Shown here: positions 1 through 7,887 of the stretch, in pieces
Position numbering within the stretch: position 1 is the stretch's first letter
Layout of the letters: each line of letters starts with the position of its first letter
Made by a program: the position numbers and the translations under genes
The notes under the pieces: generated by a model
What the model saw: only the letters and a program-made list of their open reading frames with translations
The model's database searches: none
What the model was told of the DNA's origin: nothing
Assembly (NCBI GenBank): GCA_964449325.1
Contig: CAYUYJ010000014.1
Span: forward strand, 1-64,000
From: RGIG3002 sp964449325
GTDB lineage: Bacteria > Bacillota > Clostridia > Lachnospirales > Lachnospiraceae
Reading direction: 5' to 3'
DNA: 64,000 bases

Positions 1-2
1 GG

Positions 3-1721
3 CGTCAGGCTGACACCTACAACGTACCGAGAATGGCATTCATCAACAAGATGGATATCTTAGGTGCAAATTTTTATGGCGCAGTAGAGCAGATTAAGAC
101 CAGATTAGGTAAAAACGCTATCGTTCTTCAGTTGCCGATTGGTAAAGAAGACGATTTCAAAGGTATCATTGACTTATTTGAAATGAAAGCATATATCTAC
201 AATGATGATAAGGGTGATGATATCTCCATCACAGACATTCCTGACGATATGAAGGATGATGCAGAATTGTATCGTGCTGAATTAATCGAGAAGGTTTGCG
301 AATTAGATGATGATTTAACCATGATGTATTTGGAAGGAGAAGAACCTTCTGTTGAGCAGTTAAAAGCAGCTCTTAGAAAAGGAACCTGTGAATGTACAGC
401 TGTTCCTGTATGCTGTGGTTCTGCTTACAGAAACAAAGGTGTTCAGAAACTTCTGGATGCAATCTTAGAGTATATGCCTGCTCCGACAGACATACCGGCT
501 ATCAAGGGTGTTGACTTGGAAGGTAATGAAGTAGAGAGACATTCATCCGATGATGAACCGTTCTCCGCACTGGCATTCAAAATCATGGCTGACCCGTTTG
601 TTGGTAAGCTTGCATTCTTCCGTGTATACTCCGGAAGCATGAACTCAGGTTCTTATGTATTGAATGCAACAAAAGATAAGAAAGAGCGTGTTGGACGTAT
701 CCTTCAGATGCATGCAAACAAACGTCAGGAACTTGATAAAGTTTATTCCGGTGATATTGCAGCAGCAGTTGGATTTAAGTTTACAACAACAGGTGATACT
801 ATTTGTGATGAACAGCATCCGGTTATCTTAGAGTCCATGGAATTCCCTGAGCCGGTTATCGAGCTTGCTATCGAGCCGAAAACAAAAGCAGGACAGGGTA
901 AGATGGGTGAAGCTTTGGCAAAACTTGCAGAAGAAGATCCGACTTTCCGCGCTCATACAAATCAGGAAACAGGACAGACCATCATCGCAGGTATGGGTGA
1001 GCTCCATTTGGAAATCATCGTAGACCGACTTCTTCGTGAATTCAAGGTTGAGGCAAACGTTGGTGCTCCTCAGGTTGCTTACAAAGAAGCTATCACAAAG
1101 CCTGTTGAAGTTGACAGCAAATATGCTAAACAGTCCGGTGGTCGTGGACAGTACGGTCACTGTAAAGTTAAATTCGAGCCTATGGATCCGAACGGTGAAG
1201 AATTATTCAAGTTCGAGTCTACTGTAGTCGGCGGTGCTATTCCGAAGGAATACATTCCGGCAGTCGGAGAAGGTATCGAAGAAGCAACCAAGGCCGGTAT
1301 CCTTGGCGGATTCCCGGTTGTGGGTGTATATGCAAATGTATACGATGGTTCATACCATGAAGTCGACTCTTCTGAAATGGCATTCCACATTGCCGGTTCT
1401 TTGGCATTCAAGGAAGCTATGCAGAAGGCAGCACCGGTATTAATGGAGCCTATCATGAAGGTAGAAGTAACGATGCCTGAAGAATATATGGGTGATGTTA
1501 TCGGTGATATTAATTCCCGTCGTGGACGTATCGAAGGTATGGAAGACATCGGAGGCGGTAAGATGGTAAAAGCTTATGTTCCGCTTTCCGAAATGTTCGG
1601 ATATTCCACAGACTTACGTTCTAAGACACAGGGACGTGGTAACTACTCTATGTTCTTTGAAAAATATGAGCAGGTACCGAAGAATGTTCAGGAGAAGGTT
1701 TTGGCTGCAAAGAAGGGTTAA
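3..1721 (+). CDS. fusA: Elongation factor G (5'-truncated by window edge)
   Basis: EF-G is the GTPase that drives ribosomal translocation in the cytoplasm. The frame is open from base 3, so the gene begins before the window and the first GTPase motifs are missing; about 572 residues remain of a family length near 690-700. The G4 motif NKMD lies at the very start, then domain II, domain III (GMGELHLEI), domain IV (GGRGQYGHCKV) and the C-terminal domain V follow without interruption. tuf lies 147 bp downstream in the same direction, the usual str-operon order. Identity is certain; only the start is unseen. Confidence 0.97.
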   Translation, partial: RQADTYNVPRMAFINKMDILGANFYGAVEQIKTRLGKNAIVLQLPIGKEDDFKGIIDLFEMKAYIYNDDKGDDISITDIPDDMKDDAELYRAELIEKVCELDDDLTMMYLEGEEPSVEQLKAALRKGTCECTAVPVCCGSAYRNKGVQKLLDAILEYMPAPTDIPAIKGVDLEGNEVERHSSDDEPFSALAFKIMADPFVGKLAFFRVYSGSMNSGSYVLNATKDKKERVGRILQMHANKRQELDKVYSGDIAAAVGFKFTTTGDTICDEQHPVILESMEFPEPVIELAIEPKTKAGQGKMGEALAKLAEEDPTFRAHTNQETGQTIIAGMGELHLEIIVDRLLREFKVEANVGAPQVAYKEAITKPVEVDSKYAKQSGGRGQYGHCKVKFEPMDPNGEELFKFESTVVGGAIPKEYIPAVGEGIEEATKAGILGGFPVVGVYANVYDGSYHEVDSSEMAFHIAGSLAFKEAMQKAAPVLMEPIMKVEVTMPEEYMGDVIGDINSRRGRIEGMEDIGGGKMVKAYVPLSEMFGYSTDLRSKTQGRGNYSMFFEKYEQVPKNVQEKVLAAKKG

Positions 1722-1784
1722 TTGGATTTTAGTCTGAAATATGCGGTTAATTGCATTCTTTTATGAATTAATGCTTGAAAATAT

Positions 1785-1815
1785 CGGCTATCTTTAATAT
1801 AATTGGAGATAGCCG
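1785..1815 (+). other. Stem-loop between fusA and tuf
   Basis: A perfect 9-bp stem (CGGCTATCT / AGATAGCCG) with a 13-base loop lies between fusA and tuf. No T-run follows, so it is not a classical terminator. It may be an RNA processing or stability element in the fusA-tuf transcript; that role is inference. Confidence 0.4.
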
Positions 1816-1868
1816 AGTAACTAAAAATAAAAATAATTTAATTAGGAAAATAAGGAGGACTTTTCAAA

Positions 1869-3056
1869 ATGGCTAAAGCTAAATTTGAAAGAACTAAACC
1901 ACATTGTAACATTGGTACCATCGGTCACGTTGACCATGGTAAAACAACTTTAACAGCAGCAATCACAAAAGTACTTGCTGAAAGAGTTGCCGGAAACGAA
2001 GCTACAGATTTCGAAAACATCGATAAAGCTCCGGAAGAAAGAGAACGTGGTATTACAATTTCTACAGCACACGTAGAATATGAAACAGAAAAGAGACATT
2101 ACGCACACGTTGACTGCCCTGGACATGCTGACTACGTTAAGAACATGATTACAGGTGCTGCTCAGATGGACGGTGCTATCTTAGTAGTTGCTGCTACTGA
2201 CGGTGTTATGGCTCAGACAAAAGAGCACATCCTTCTTTCTCGTCAGGTAGGTGTTCCTTATATCGTTGTATTCATGAACAAATGTGACATGGTAGACGAT
2301 CCGGAATTACTTGAATTAGTAGAAATGGAAATCACAGATCAGTTAGCTGAGTATGATTTCAATGACTGCCCGATTATCAAAGGTTCTGCATTAAAAGCTC
2401 TTGAAGATCCGAACGGAGAATGGGGCGACAAGATTATGGAATTAATGGCTGCAGTAGATGAGCATATTCCGGATCCTCAGCGTGCAACAGACCAGCCGTT
2501 CCTTATGCCTATCGAAGATGTATTCTCTATCACAGGTCGTGGTACAGTTGCTACAGGTAGAGTAGAACGTGGTGTTCTTCATGTATCTGAAGAAGTTGAA
2601 ATCGTTGGTATCAAAGAAGAAACTCAGAAATCTGTTGTAACAGGTATCGAAATGTTCCGTAAACTTCTTGACGAAGCTCAGGCTGGTGATAACATCGGTG
2701 CATTACTTCGTGGTATTCAGAGAACAGACATCGAAAGAGGTCAGGTTCTTGCAAAACCGGGTACAGTAACATGCCATACAAAATTCACAGCTCAGGTTTA
2801 CGTTTTAACAAAAGATGAAGGTGGACGTCATACTCCTTTCTTCAACAACTACAGACCTCAGTTCTACTTCAGAACAACTGACGTAACAGGTGTTTGTAAC
2901 TTACCGGCTGGTACAGAAATGTGTATGCCTGGTGATAACGTAGAAATGACAATCGAATTGATTCATCCGATTGCTATGGAGCAGGGTCTTACATTCGCTA
3001 TCCGTGAAGGTGGTAGAACAGTAGGTTCAGGTCGTGTTGCTACAATCATTGAGTAA
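1869..3056 (+). CDS. tuf: Elongation factor Tu
   Basis: EF-Tu delivers aminoacyl-tRNA to the ribosome as a GTP complex. The 395-residue protein is full length. GTPase motifs are visible: GHVDHGKT (P-loop), DCPGH (G3) and NKCD (G4), followed by the two beta-barrel domains. AAGGAGG at 1852-1858 sets the ATG start. The last 56 bases (3002-3057) are repeated 22.8 kb downstream, because an integrated element has replaced the original tail of the gene. The two copies differ at two positions, both silent third-codon positions (Gly and Ile codons), so the EF-Tu sequence is unchanged. Confidence 0.98.
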   Translation: MAKAKFERTKPHCNIGTIGHVDHGKTTLTAAITKVLAERVAGNEATDFENIDKAPEERERGITISTAHVEYETEKRHYAHVDCPGHADYVKNMITGAAQMDGAILVVAATDGVMAQTKEHILLSRQVGVPYIVVFMNKCDMVDDPELLELVEMEITDQLAEYDFNDCPIIKGSALKALEDPNGEWGDKIMELMAAVDEHIPDPQRATDQPFLMPIEDVFSITGRGTVATGRVERGVLHVSEEVEIVGIKEETQKSVVTGIEMFRKLLDEAQAGDNIGALLRGIQRTDIERGQVLAKPGTVTCHTKFTAQVYVLTKDEGGRHTPFFNNYRPQFYFRTTDVTGVCNLPAGTEMCMPGDNVEMTIELIHPIAMEQGLTFAIREGGRTVGSGRVATIIE

Positions 3057-3057
3057 T
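3002..3057 (+). repeat. attL: tuf 3' end, left attachment repeat
   Basis: Starts CCGTGAAGGTGGTAGAACAG and ends at the base after the tuf stop codon. It matches 25812-25867 over 56 bp with mismatches at 3032 (T versus C) and 3047 (C versus T). The longest identical block is 30 bp (3002-3031), where the crossover could lie. Confidence 0.9.
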
Positions 3058-3091
3058 CTTTGATTTAGTATCATAGAGACTTAAATACAAG

Positions 3092-3127
3092 CCGCAATTC
3101 CTCATTTTATGAGGAGTTGCGGTTTTT
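3092..3127 (+). terminator. Rho-independent terminator after tuf
   Basis: Inverted repeat CCGCAAnTCCTCAT / ATGAGGAnTTGCGG followed by TTTTT. It is inside the inserted element, so present-day tuf transcription ends on element-derived DNA. Confidence 0.85.
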
Positions 3128-3151
3128 GCGTGTTAGCAATGAGAAATGCAA

Positions 3152-3212
3152 GAAAGCCGCTAAAACCAAGGGATTGAGCTTGCTCAAGACCTTTGGTATT
3201 AGTGGCTTTTCT
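3152..3212 (+). terminator. Second long imperfect hairpin behind tuf
   Basis: A roughly 27-bp imperfect stem (GAAAGCCGCTAAAACC paired with GGTATTAGTGGCTTTTC) with a tiny loop at about 3181, followed by TTTTCTT. It probably acts as a back-up terminator that insulates the element from tuf read-through. Confidence 0.55.
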
Positions 3213-3277
3213 TATGTGGCGAATGCCACGACCGAGCCGTCAGGCGAGGTTGCATTTCGTAAAGAAGATTAGCGAAC

Positions 3278-3318
3278 AAAAAAAAGCCCTTTTCAAGTTC
3301 TTCACTCAAAATGGGCTT
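3278..3318 (-). terminator. Terminator of the XRE repressor gene
   Basis: Read on the minus strand, AAGCCCATTTTGA pairs with AAAAGGGCTT (one mismatch) and runs into eight Ts. It lies 50 bp beyond the stop of the minus-strand repressor gene. Confidence 0.7.
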
Positions 3319-3336
3319 GTGATACGCGTGTGATAC
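3319..3336 (+). repeat. Two GTGATAC direct repeats near the left end
   Basis: TGTGATACGCG and TGTGATACACG follow each other with an 11-bp period (GTGATAC at 3319 and 3330). The same heptamer recurs four times inside the right end. The pattern resembles the arm-type binding sites of tyrosine integrases; that assignment is inference. Confidence 0.5.
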
Positions 3337-3368
3337 ACGTTGTTTTAAGACATCAAATCCACACCAAA

Positions 3369-3809
3369 TCAATCTTCGGTGTGAGGCCAGTTAATCTTCC
3401 ATTCAAAATACTCTTCTTTGGTAATTTTACCGGAGGCTAAGTCCTCTTTTTTCTTTTTCCAGATATTCAGGAAATCATCCAGTAAAGAATAATCAAAACC
3501 AACAGCGATATGTTTCTCGGTAGGGTCTTCGGGATTTGCAACTTCGTAGAGGGGCATATTGTAATGTTCATCCAGTTCAAAGAGAGCGTACATTACATCT
3601 TCCGCTGCGTAGAGGGAAGGCTCATAGATGGAGCGGTAATTACAGTTCAAGGCTTTTGCCAGCTCCTGTATCATATCCTCCTTGGGTGTGCGGTTGCCGA
3701 TTTCGTACTGACGGATACGTACATCGGATAAGCCAACAGCTTCACCGAGCTGTGCCTGTGTCAGTTTGCGGAAATTTCTGATTCGTTTTATTCGTTCACC
3801 AATAGCCAT
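3369..3809 (-). CDS. XRE-family repressor of the element
   Basis: 146 residues. The N-terminal helix-turn-helix (MAIGERIKRIRNFRKLTQAQ, then LGEAVGLSDVRIRQYEIG) is of lambda-repressor/XRE type. The C-terminal half is acidic and carries no peptidase motif. A longer upstream reading of the same frame is possible, but GGAAGGAGTTACACG directly precedes the ATG at 3809 and fixes the start. It is transcribed away from the xis-int operon, and repeated palindromic sites lie between them. It probably represses excision genes and itself. Confidence 0.85.
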   Translation of the reverse strand: MAIGERIKRIRNFRKLTQAQLGEAVGLSDVRIRQYEIGNRTPKEDMIQELAKALNCNYRSIYEPSLYAAEDVMYALFELDEHYNMPLYEVANPEDPTEKHIAVGFDYSLLDDFLNIWKKKKEDLASGKITKEEYFEWKINWPHTED

Positions 3810-3833
3810 CGTGTAACTCCTTCCAATCAAATA

Positions 3834-3880
3834 GTAACAATAACGTTTCTGATAATACAATAACATAAATGTTACTGTAT
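3834..3880. promoter_or_regulatory. Two operators upstream of the repressor gene
   Basis: AACATAAATGTTACTGTAT (3862-3880, plus) and AACGTTATTGTTACTATTT (3834-3852, minus) are variants of the motif AACrTwwwTGTTACTrTwT that also sits in the xis promoter. They lie 25-70 bp upstream of the repressor start, where autoregulation would be expected. Confidence 0.55.
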
Positions 3881-3992
3881 AGCAATAAAAAAGTCTATAA
3901 TCCGGGACAGAATGCAGAGCCGGATGTATGGGGAAGAGATTTTTATAAAAAGAAGCATTTTTTATAAGTGATAATTTTTTTTCGTCCATCTC

Positions 3993-4022
3993 TTGACAGA
4001 AACATATATGTTACTATATAAT
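3993..4022 (+). promoter_or_regulatory. xis-int promoter with operator in the spacer
   Basis: TTGACA (3993-3998), an 18-bp spacer and TATAAT (4017-4022). The palindromic operator AACATATATGTTAC (4001-4014) fills the spacer, so bound repressor would exclude RNA polymerase. Confidence 0.75.
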
Positions 4023-4078
4023 CAAACAACAAACAGTAACGAATATGATACTCATACAAAAACGAGGAGGTGAACAGC

Positions 4079-4105
4079 ATGAGCAAGATCATACATAAGT
4101 TTTAG
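4079..4105 (+). CDS. Eight-residue leader minigene (MSKIIHKF)
   Basis: An ATG preceded by AACGAGGAGGTGAACAGC encodes MSKIIHKF and stops at TAG, 18 bases before the excisionase-like start. The ribosome binding site is as strong as that of the real genes. It may tune translation of the next gene. No homology can be judged at this size. Confidence 0.35.
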   Translation: MSKIIHKF

Positions 4106-4123
4106 TGGAAAGGAGGAAGGAGT

Positions 4124-4309
4124 ATGACGAATCGCTATTTATCTGCTAAGGAAGTTGCAGAACTTTTGGGAATTGCAGAATCAACCGCTTACGCAGTCAT
4201 TCGTGGATGGAATAAGGAACTGAAAGCACAGGGTTATTTTACCAAGGCAGGTTCCGTTCCGAGAGCCTATTTCGAGAAGAAGTGCTACGGATATGGCGAA
4301 GCGCAATAG
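4124..4309 (+). CDS. Excisionase-like small HTH protein
   Basis: 61 residues: MTNRYLSAKEVAELLGIAES begins a winged-helix/MerR-like DNA-binding fold typical of excisionases. The position after the operator-controlled promoter and immediately before the integrase fits a recombination directionality factor. AAGGAGGAAGGAGT precedes the ATG. The tail (AYFEKKCYGYGEAQ) resembles small HTH proteins of Firmicute integrative elements. The excisionase role is inferred from position and fold. Confidence 0.75.
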   Translation: MTNRYLSAKEVAELLGIAESTAYAVIRGWNKELKAQGYFTKAGSVPRAYFEKKCYGYGEAQ

Positions 4310-4331
4310 ATGAACTTTGATAACTGAATAA

Positions 4332-4360
4332 GCCACACCCAGAATAATTCCGGGTGTGGC
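4332..4360 (+). other. Stem-loop between xis-like gene and integrase
   Basis: Perfect 9-bp stem GCCACACCC / GGGTGTGGC with an 11-base loop, 12 bases upstream of the integrase ribosome binding site. No T-run follows. It could protect or attenuate the integrase message. Confidence 0.45.
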
Positions 4361-4386
4361 GGCTACAAGAAAGAGAGGTAATGAGT

Positions 4387-5514
4387 ATGCCGGTTTATAA
4401 GGACGAAAAACGCAACACCTGGTATTGTAAGTGCAACTATAAGGATTGGCTTGGAGAGAGTAAATCCAAGATGAAACGCGGATTTGCTACTAAGAAGGAT
4501 GCCCAGCAGTGGGAACGTGATTTTTTACAGAGGCAGAGTGCCAGCATGGACATGAAGTTTGCTTCCTTTGTGGATGTGTACTTTGAGGATAAGGCACCCA
4601 GACTGAAGGAACGTTCCATAATGACGAAACGGACTCTATTTGAAACCAAGATTATTCCTTACTTTGGTGAAAAGCAGATGAATGAGATTACTGCTGTGGA
4701 TATTATCAAGTGGCAGAATGCACTTCTGAATCAGGATTACAAGCCAACGTATCTGAGGATGATACAAAATCAGATGACGGCGCTTTTTAATCACGCAGAG
4801 AAGTTCTATGATTTGAAAGATAATCCCTGCAAGAAGGTGGATAAAATGGGACGTCCTAATGCTAAGGAGCTAAACTTCTGGACCAAGGATGAGTATGAAC
4901 AGTTTATTCAAGGTTTTAGTTCGGATGAGGAGATGTACCGGATTATCTTTCAGATGTTATTTTGGCTTGGATGCCGGGTAGGAGAATTGCTGGCACTTAA
5001 CAGCCAGGATATTGATTTTGAAAACGGAACGGTGAACATCTCCAAGACTTATTACAGGAGAAATCAAACCGATTATGTAACACCACCGAAGACAGAGAGT
5101 TCTAATCGAAAGATTACTATTCCGAAGTTTCTGGCAGAGGAGATGAAGGATTTTGTGGACAGACAATATGGATTGACACCGGAGGATCGAATCTTTCCTA
5201 TCACGGACAGAGCAATTCAGAAGAAGATGAAACAAAAGACGGAGCAGGCGAAACTAAAACCTATCCGTGTGCATGACCTTCGTCATTCGCACATTGCTTT
5301 GCTAATAGAGAAGGGGATGCAACCGTTGGTAATTGCCCAGCGGGTGGGACATGATTCCGTGAATACGACCATGAATATCTACGGACACCTTTATCCGAAT
5401 AAGCAGAAGCAGGTGGCGGATTTGCTGAATGCAGAGGCTACAGGGGAACCGGAAAGCAAATTGGTGGATATGGCAACAGAGATGCGGTTTCGAAAGGCAG
5501 GTGGCTGGTCATGA
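4387..5514 (+). CDS. int: Tyrosine recombinase (integrase)
   Basis: 375 residues. It should catalyse site-specific integration and excision at the tuf 3' end. An N-terminal arm-binding domain (MPVYKDEKRNTWYCKCNY) and a SAM-like core-binding domain precede the catalytic domain. Catalytic residues are visible: R197 (CRVGE), K235, H296 and R299 (HDLRH), H322 (VGHDS) and nucleophile Y332 (NIYGHLY). GAGAGG at 4373-4378 is 8 bp from the ATG at 4387, so I prefer it to the ATG at 4381 or the GTG at 4354. The stop overlaps the next start as ATGA. Confidence 0.95.
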   Translation: MPVYKDEKRNTWYCKCNYKDWLGESKSKMKRGFATKKDAQQWERDFLQRQSASMDMKFASFVDVYFEDKAPRLKERSIMTKRTLFETKIIPYFGEKQMNEITAVDIIKWQNALLNQDYKPTYLRMIQNQMTALFNHAEKFYDLKDNPCKKVDKMGRPNAKELNFWTKDEYEQFIQGFSSDEEMYRIIFQMLFWLGCRVGELLALNSQDIDFENGTVNISKTYYRRNQTDYVTPPKTESSNRKITIPKFLAEEMKDFVDRQYGLTPEDRIFPITDRAIQKKMKQKTEQAKLKPIRVHDLRHSHIALLIEKGMQPLVIAQRVGHDSVNTTMNIYGHLYPNKQKQVADLLNAEATGEPESKLVDMATEMRFRKAGGWS

Positions 5515-5753
5515 GAATGGTAAGAGGATTTTACAACGAGCAGAACAACACGGTGAATGTCATTCACTATGATACCAACTGCATCGTAAGTTTAGATTGC
5601 GGGAAGTGGGAGAGTGGTCTTCGGACCACTCCAAACTCCCAAGGACGGATGGATGCACTGGCGATAGATGACCCGGTGGAGTATGTGAGGTTAATGCTTA
5701 GCGGGGAGATGCAGGTGTGGCTGGATGCGTTGGATGATTCTTCCGTATGGTGA
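5511..5753 (+). CDS. Small conserved protein, DUF6061-like
   Basis: 80 residues. The start overlaps the integrase stop (ATGA), so translation is probably coupled. The sequence (VNVIHYDTNCIVSLDCGKWE ... DDPVEYVRLMLSGEMQVWLD) resembles a small family found next to integrases and relaxases in Firmicute elements, which I recall as DUF6061. No catalytic motif is visible. The function is unknown. Confidence 0.7.
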   Translation: MRMVRGFYNEQNNTVNVIHYDTNCIVSLDCGKWESGLRTTPNSQGRMDALAIDDPVEYVRLMLSGEMQVWLDALDDSSVW

Positions 5754-5813
5754 GTCACAAAGTGGAGCACTTTTCAAAAAAGTGAGTCAAAAAGTGGCGT
5801 CATTTTTCAAAAA
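5750..5813 (+). repeat. Two 32-bp tandem direct repeats
   Basis: GTGAGTCACAAAGTGG... (5750-5781) is followed directly by GTGAGTCAAAAAGTGG... (5782-5813), both ending in TTTTCAAAAA. A partial third unit (GGGAGACGAAAGTGAC) follows. The location between integrase and relaxase genes suggests binding sites for an element protein, or part of oriT. Confidence 0.55.
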
Positions 5814-6060
5814 GGGAGACGAAAGTGACACACCTGTTGATAGTGGATTTCTGGTTGGTGCGGCATAAAAAATACTTCCCAGAGGGGGCACCAACATACA
5901 GCTGTGCATACCGGCTGCTGGCAGTAGATTTCACCAAATGCCGGTAGGAGCAGATGTATCCGCGGTCAAGCGACGAAACGCTTGCCCCGTTTGTGTTTGG
6001 GGTACCCCCAAACCAATAAGGGGACATTACTTTAGGGGAAGAGAAAGAGACGTGTAAACC
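5814..6060 (+). other. Candidate oriT region upstream of relaxase
   Basis: No protein gene is seen here. It contains a perfect 8-bp inverted repeat GTTTGGGG-TAC-CCCCAAAC at 5995-6013. MobV relaxases usually act on an oriT just upstream of their own gene, so this is the best place to look. I do not recognise a known nic sequence. Confidence 0.35.
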
Positions 6061-6082
6061 CAAAGAAAGGAGGAGAACGACC

Positions 6083-6148
6083 ATGAGCAGAGATTTCTTA
6101 AGGAAGTTGCTGATTAAACTGAATACAGATAAGAAGAGAGGGATTTGA
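6083..6148 (+). CDS. 21-residue peptide coupled to the relaxase
   Basis: ATG at 6083 behind AAAGGAGGAGAACGACC encodes MSRDFLRKLLIKLNTDKKRG plus one Ile. Its TGA overlaps the relaxase ATG (TGATG), so ribosomes finishing this peptide can restart on the relaxase. The relaxase has no good ribosome binding site of its own, which supports coupling. The peptide is basic and amphipathic; its own function is unknown. Confidence 0.5.
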   Translation: MSRDFLRKLLIKLNTDKKRGI

Positions 6149-7227
6149 TGACAGGCAAGAAAGAAAAGACCATAAGTGGTGCAATGTACAGCACACCTAA
6201 TCTGGAGCACAATCTTAGAACGCATATTCCACCCAACTCCGTAGAGGAGCGGCGGCATTTAAACTGGGTATATACCAAGGATATAGAGATTACTCTGCAA
6301 CAGGTATATGAGAAGTTATTTGCTAAGCCGTATAAAGAGTGGCGGGATAGGGAGATTAAGAAAGGGCGCGGTAAAAGATTTCCACCGACCTATTATGAGA
6401 AGATTGAGCAGGATAAGCAGAAGCACCTTTGTTATGAGATTATCTGGCAGATAGGGGATATGCGGGACACAGGTTTCATATATACGCCGGATGATGCGCA
6501 TCGTGCACAGGATTTGCTGGACGAATTTGCAAAGTATCTGTTGGAACTGCCGGAGGTATGTGTGGTTACGCAGAAAGAGATGGATGATCCAAATTGGAAG
6601 CCGCCTTTTGAGGCAGGTCTGATTGTTCACCACATGGTTTATCACGGGGATGAAAATTCTCCCCATATTCATATGACCTATATTCCATATACAACTAACT
6701 CCTCAAAGGGAGCACCAATCCAGAATGCATTTGCACAGACCTTCAAAGATTTGGGATTTCCGACTACTATGAAGCAGGCGGTAACTGAGACCGGCGATTT
6801 GGTCTGGCAGAAGGATGAGGATGGAAACCTGAAACCACAGATGAAGCGTGACCGTTACGGCGGTGCCGATTGGGTGGAAACTCAGAAGGCAGTGCTTCAG
6901 GACATGATGCTGAGAGAGTTTGGTTGGGAGCGTTTTTATAAAGGCTCCAATCCCAGAGGAAATCTTCTTTTGTCGGACTACCGCAGGGAGAAAGCGGCAG
7001 AGATGGTAAAGGAAGAGGAGCGGAAACTTGAGGATATTAAGGATAAGGTTGCAACCGGGCAGGCTACCATTCAGGCACAGGCTGAACAGATGGAGGCAAT
7101 GCTTGAGTCTCTGGGTAAGGGGCAGAAGCAGAGAGGCAGCTGTCAGTCAGAATCACAGATAAGAACGCTGAACTGGATGATGTACTGCGGAACCTGGCAG
7201 ATAAAAGTACCGAGCTGGATGAAGTGA
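6148..7227 (+). CDS. mob: MobV/Pre-type relaxase, relaxase domain (reading frame broken at its end)
   Basis: Plasmid recombination/mobilization enzyme of the MobV (Mob_Pre) family, which nicks oriT and leads the strand during conjugative mobilization. The family's metal-binding histidine cluster is clear: HHMVYHGDENSPHIHMTYIP at about residues 157-176. After about residue 326 the frame is wrong: the last 35 or so codons are nonsense, while the expected coiled-coil tail continues in frame 3 from base 7122. A single missing G in GGGG (7119-7122) explains this. The relaxase domain itself is intact, so some activity may remain. Confidence 0.85.
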   Translation: MTGKKEKTISGAMYSTPNLEHNLRTHIPPNSVEERRHLNWVYTKDIEITLQQVYEKLFAKPYKEWRDREIKKGRGKRFPPTYYEKIEQDKQKHLCYEIIWQIGDMRDTGFIYTPDDAHRAQDLLDEFAKYLLELPEVCVVTQKEMDDPNWKPPFEAGLIVHHMVYHGDENSPHIHMTYIPYTTNSSKGAPIQNAFAQTFKDLGFPTTMKQAVTETGDLVWQKDEDGNLKPQMKRDRYGGADWVETQKAVLQDMMLREFGWERFYKGSNPRGNLLLSDYRREKAAEMVKEEERKLEDIKDKVATGQATIQAQAEQMEAMLESLGKGQKQRGSCQSESQIRTLNWMMYCGTWQIKVPSWMK

Positions 7228-7601
7228 AGCAGGACTTGACAGATAAAAAGAGTGAGGTTCGGGAGCAGGAGCAGAAGCTGACGCTAATCAAAGAAGATGC
7301 GGACGAGACGATTCAGAAGGCGAAGTTTGCAGAAGAACTTATCGATTACTTCAGGAATACTAATTCCGGTGAACGGGAGAAGGCATACTTTGAAAAGATG
7401 CTGGACCTTAAATACGAGAATGAGTGCTTGAAGCAAGAGAATCAGGAGCTGAAAGCTGAGAACCGGAGTTTGAGGGCGAAGCTGGAAAAGGCATATGATT
7501 TCATGAGGCAGTTTACAATTAACGGAATGAATATGCTGGAACACTTCCTGAGGAGCATCGGCGAGTGGGTACAGCAGAAGGTGGTTGGAATGAGTAGGTA
7601 G
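7122..7601 (+). pseudogene. Displaced C-terminal coiled coil of the relaxase
   Basis: Frame 3 from 7122 reads AEAERQLSVRITDKNAELDD and continues as a heptad-rich coiled coil (KYENECLKQENQELKAENRS) to 7601, the usual tail of MobV relaxases. It has no ribosome binding site of its own; an internal ATG at 7224 could start a 125-residue fragment. It is best read as the second part of one frameshifted gene. Confidence 0.75.
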
Positions 7602-7616
7602 AAGATTAAGCAAACG

Positions 7617-7647
7617 GAAGGGGTGCGAAAGCACCTCTTCTTCTTTT
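7617..7647 (+). terminator. Terminator after the mob genes
   Basis: GAAGGGGTGC-GAAA-GCACCTCTTC hairpin (10 bp, one G-T pair) followed by TTCTTTT. It separates the mobilization genes from the restriction operon. Confidence 0.8.
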
Positions 7648-7811
7648 GTAAAAATGAGTATTGTTGAAAATGTGAGTCGGAAAAGTATGTTTTATGCTGG
7701 ATAATGATAGATTTACCTGTAATGAGGCGATTTAAAAATTTGCATTACGGATCGGGATTTTAGTTACAAGAAATAATATATCACTAAATATCAACAAATA
7801 TTATCTAATTA
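7648..7811. other. Spacer before the restriction operon
   Basis: AT-rich and without a gene. It holds one further copy of the TGAGTC motif (GTGAGTCGGAAAAGT at 7672) seen in the tandem repeats at 5750. Nothing else was recognised. Confidence 0.4.
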
Positions 7812-7839
7812 TTGAAAAACAGACCCAAAATGATACAAT
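7812..7839 (+). promoter_or_regulatory. Promoter of the restriction-modification operon
   Basis: TTGAAA (7812-7817), 16 bp, then TACAAT (7834-7839) with an extended -10 TG at 7831. It lies about 50 bp before the first gene of the operon. Confidence 0.6.
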
Positions 7840-7887
7840 ATATTATGGAGTAGTTATACACTTTTGGCAATTTATGAGGTGAATATA

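Noticed and set aside
828..1549. Minus-strand open frames of 110 and 130 codons inside fusA
   Set aside because: They lie antisense to a certain gene, lack ribosome binding sites and encode low-complexity Ser/Thr-rich sequence.
7114..7124. Programmed -1 frameshift in the relaxase
   Set aside because: The sequence GGTAAGGGGCAG does not form an X-XXY-YYZ slippery heptamer in the reading frame, and I saw no strong downstream stem. A lost base is simpler.
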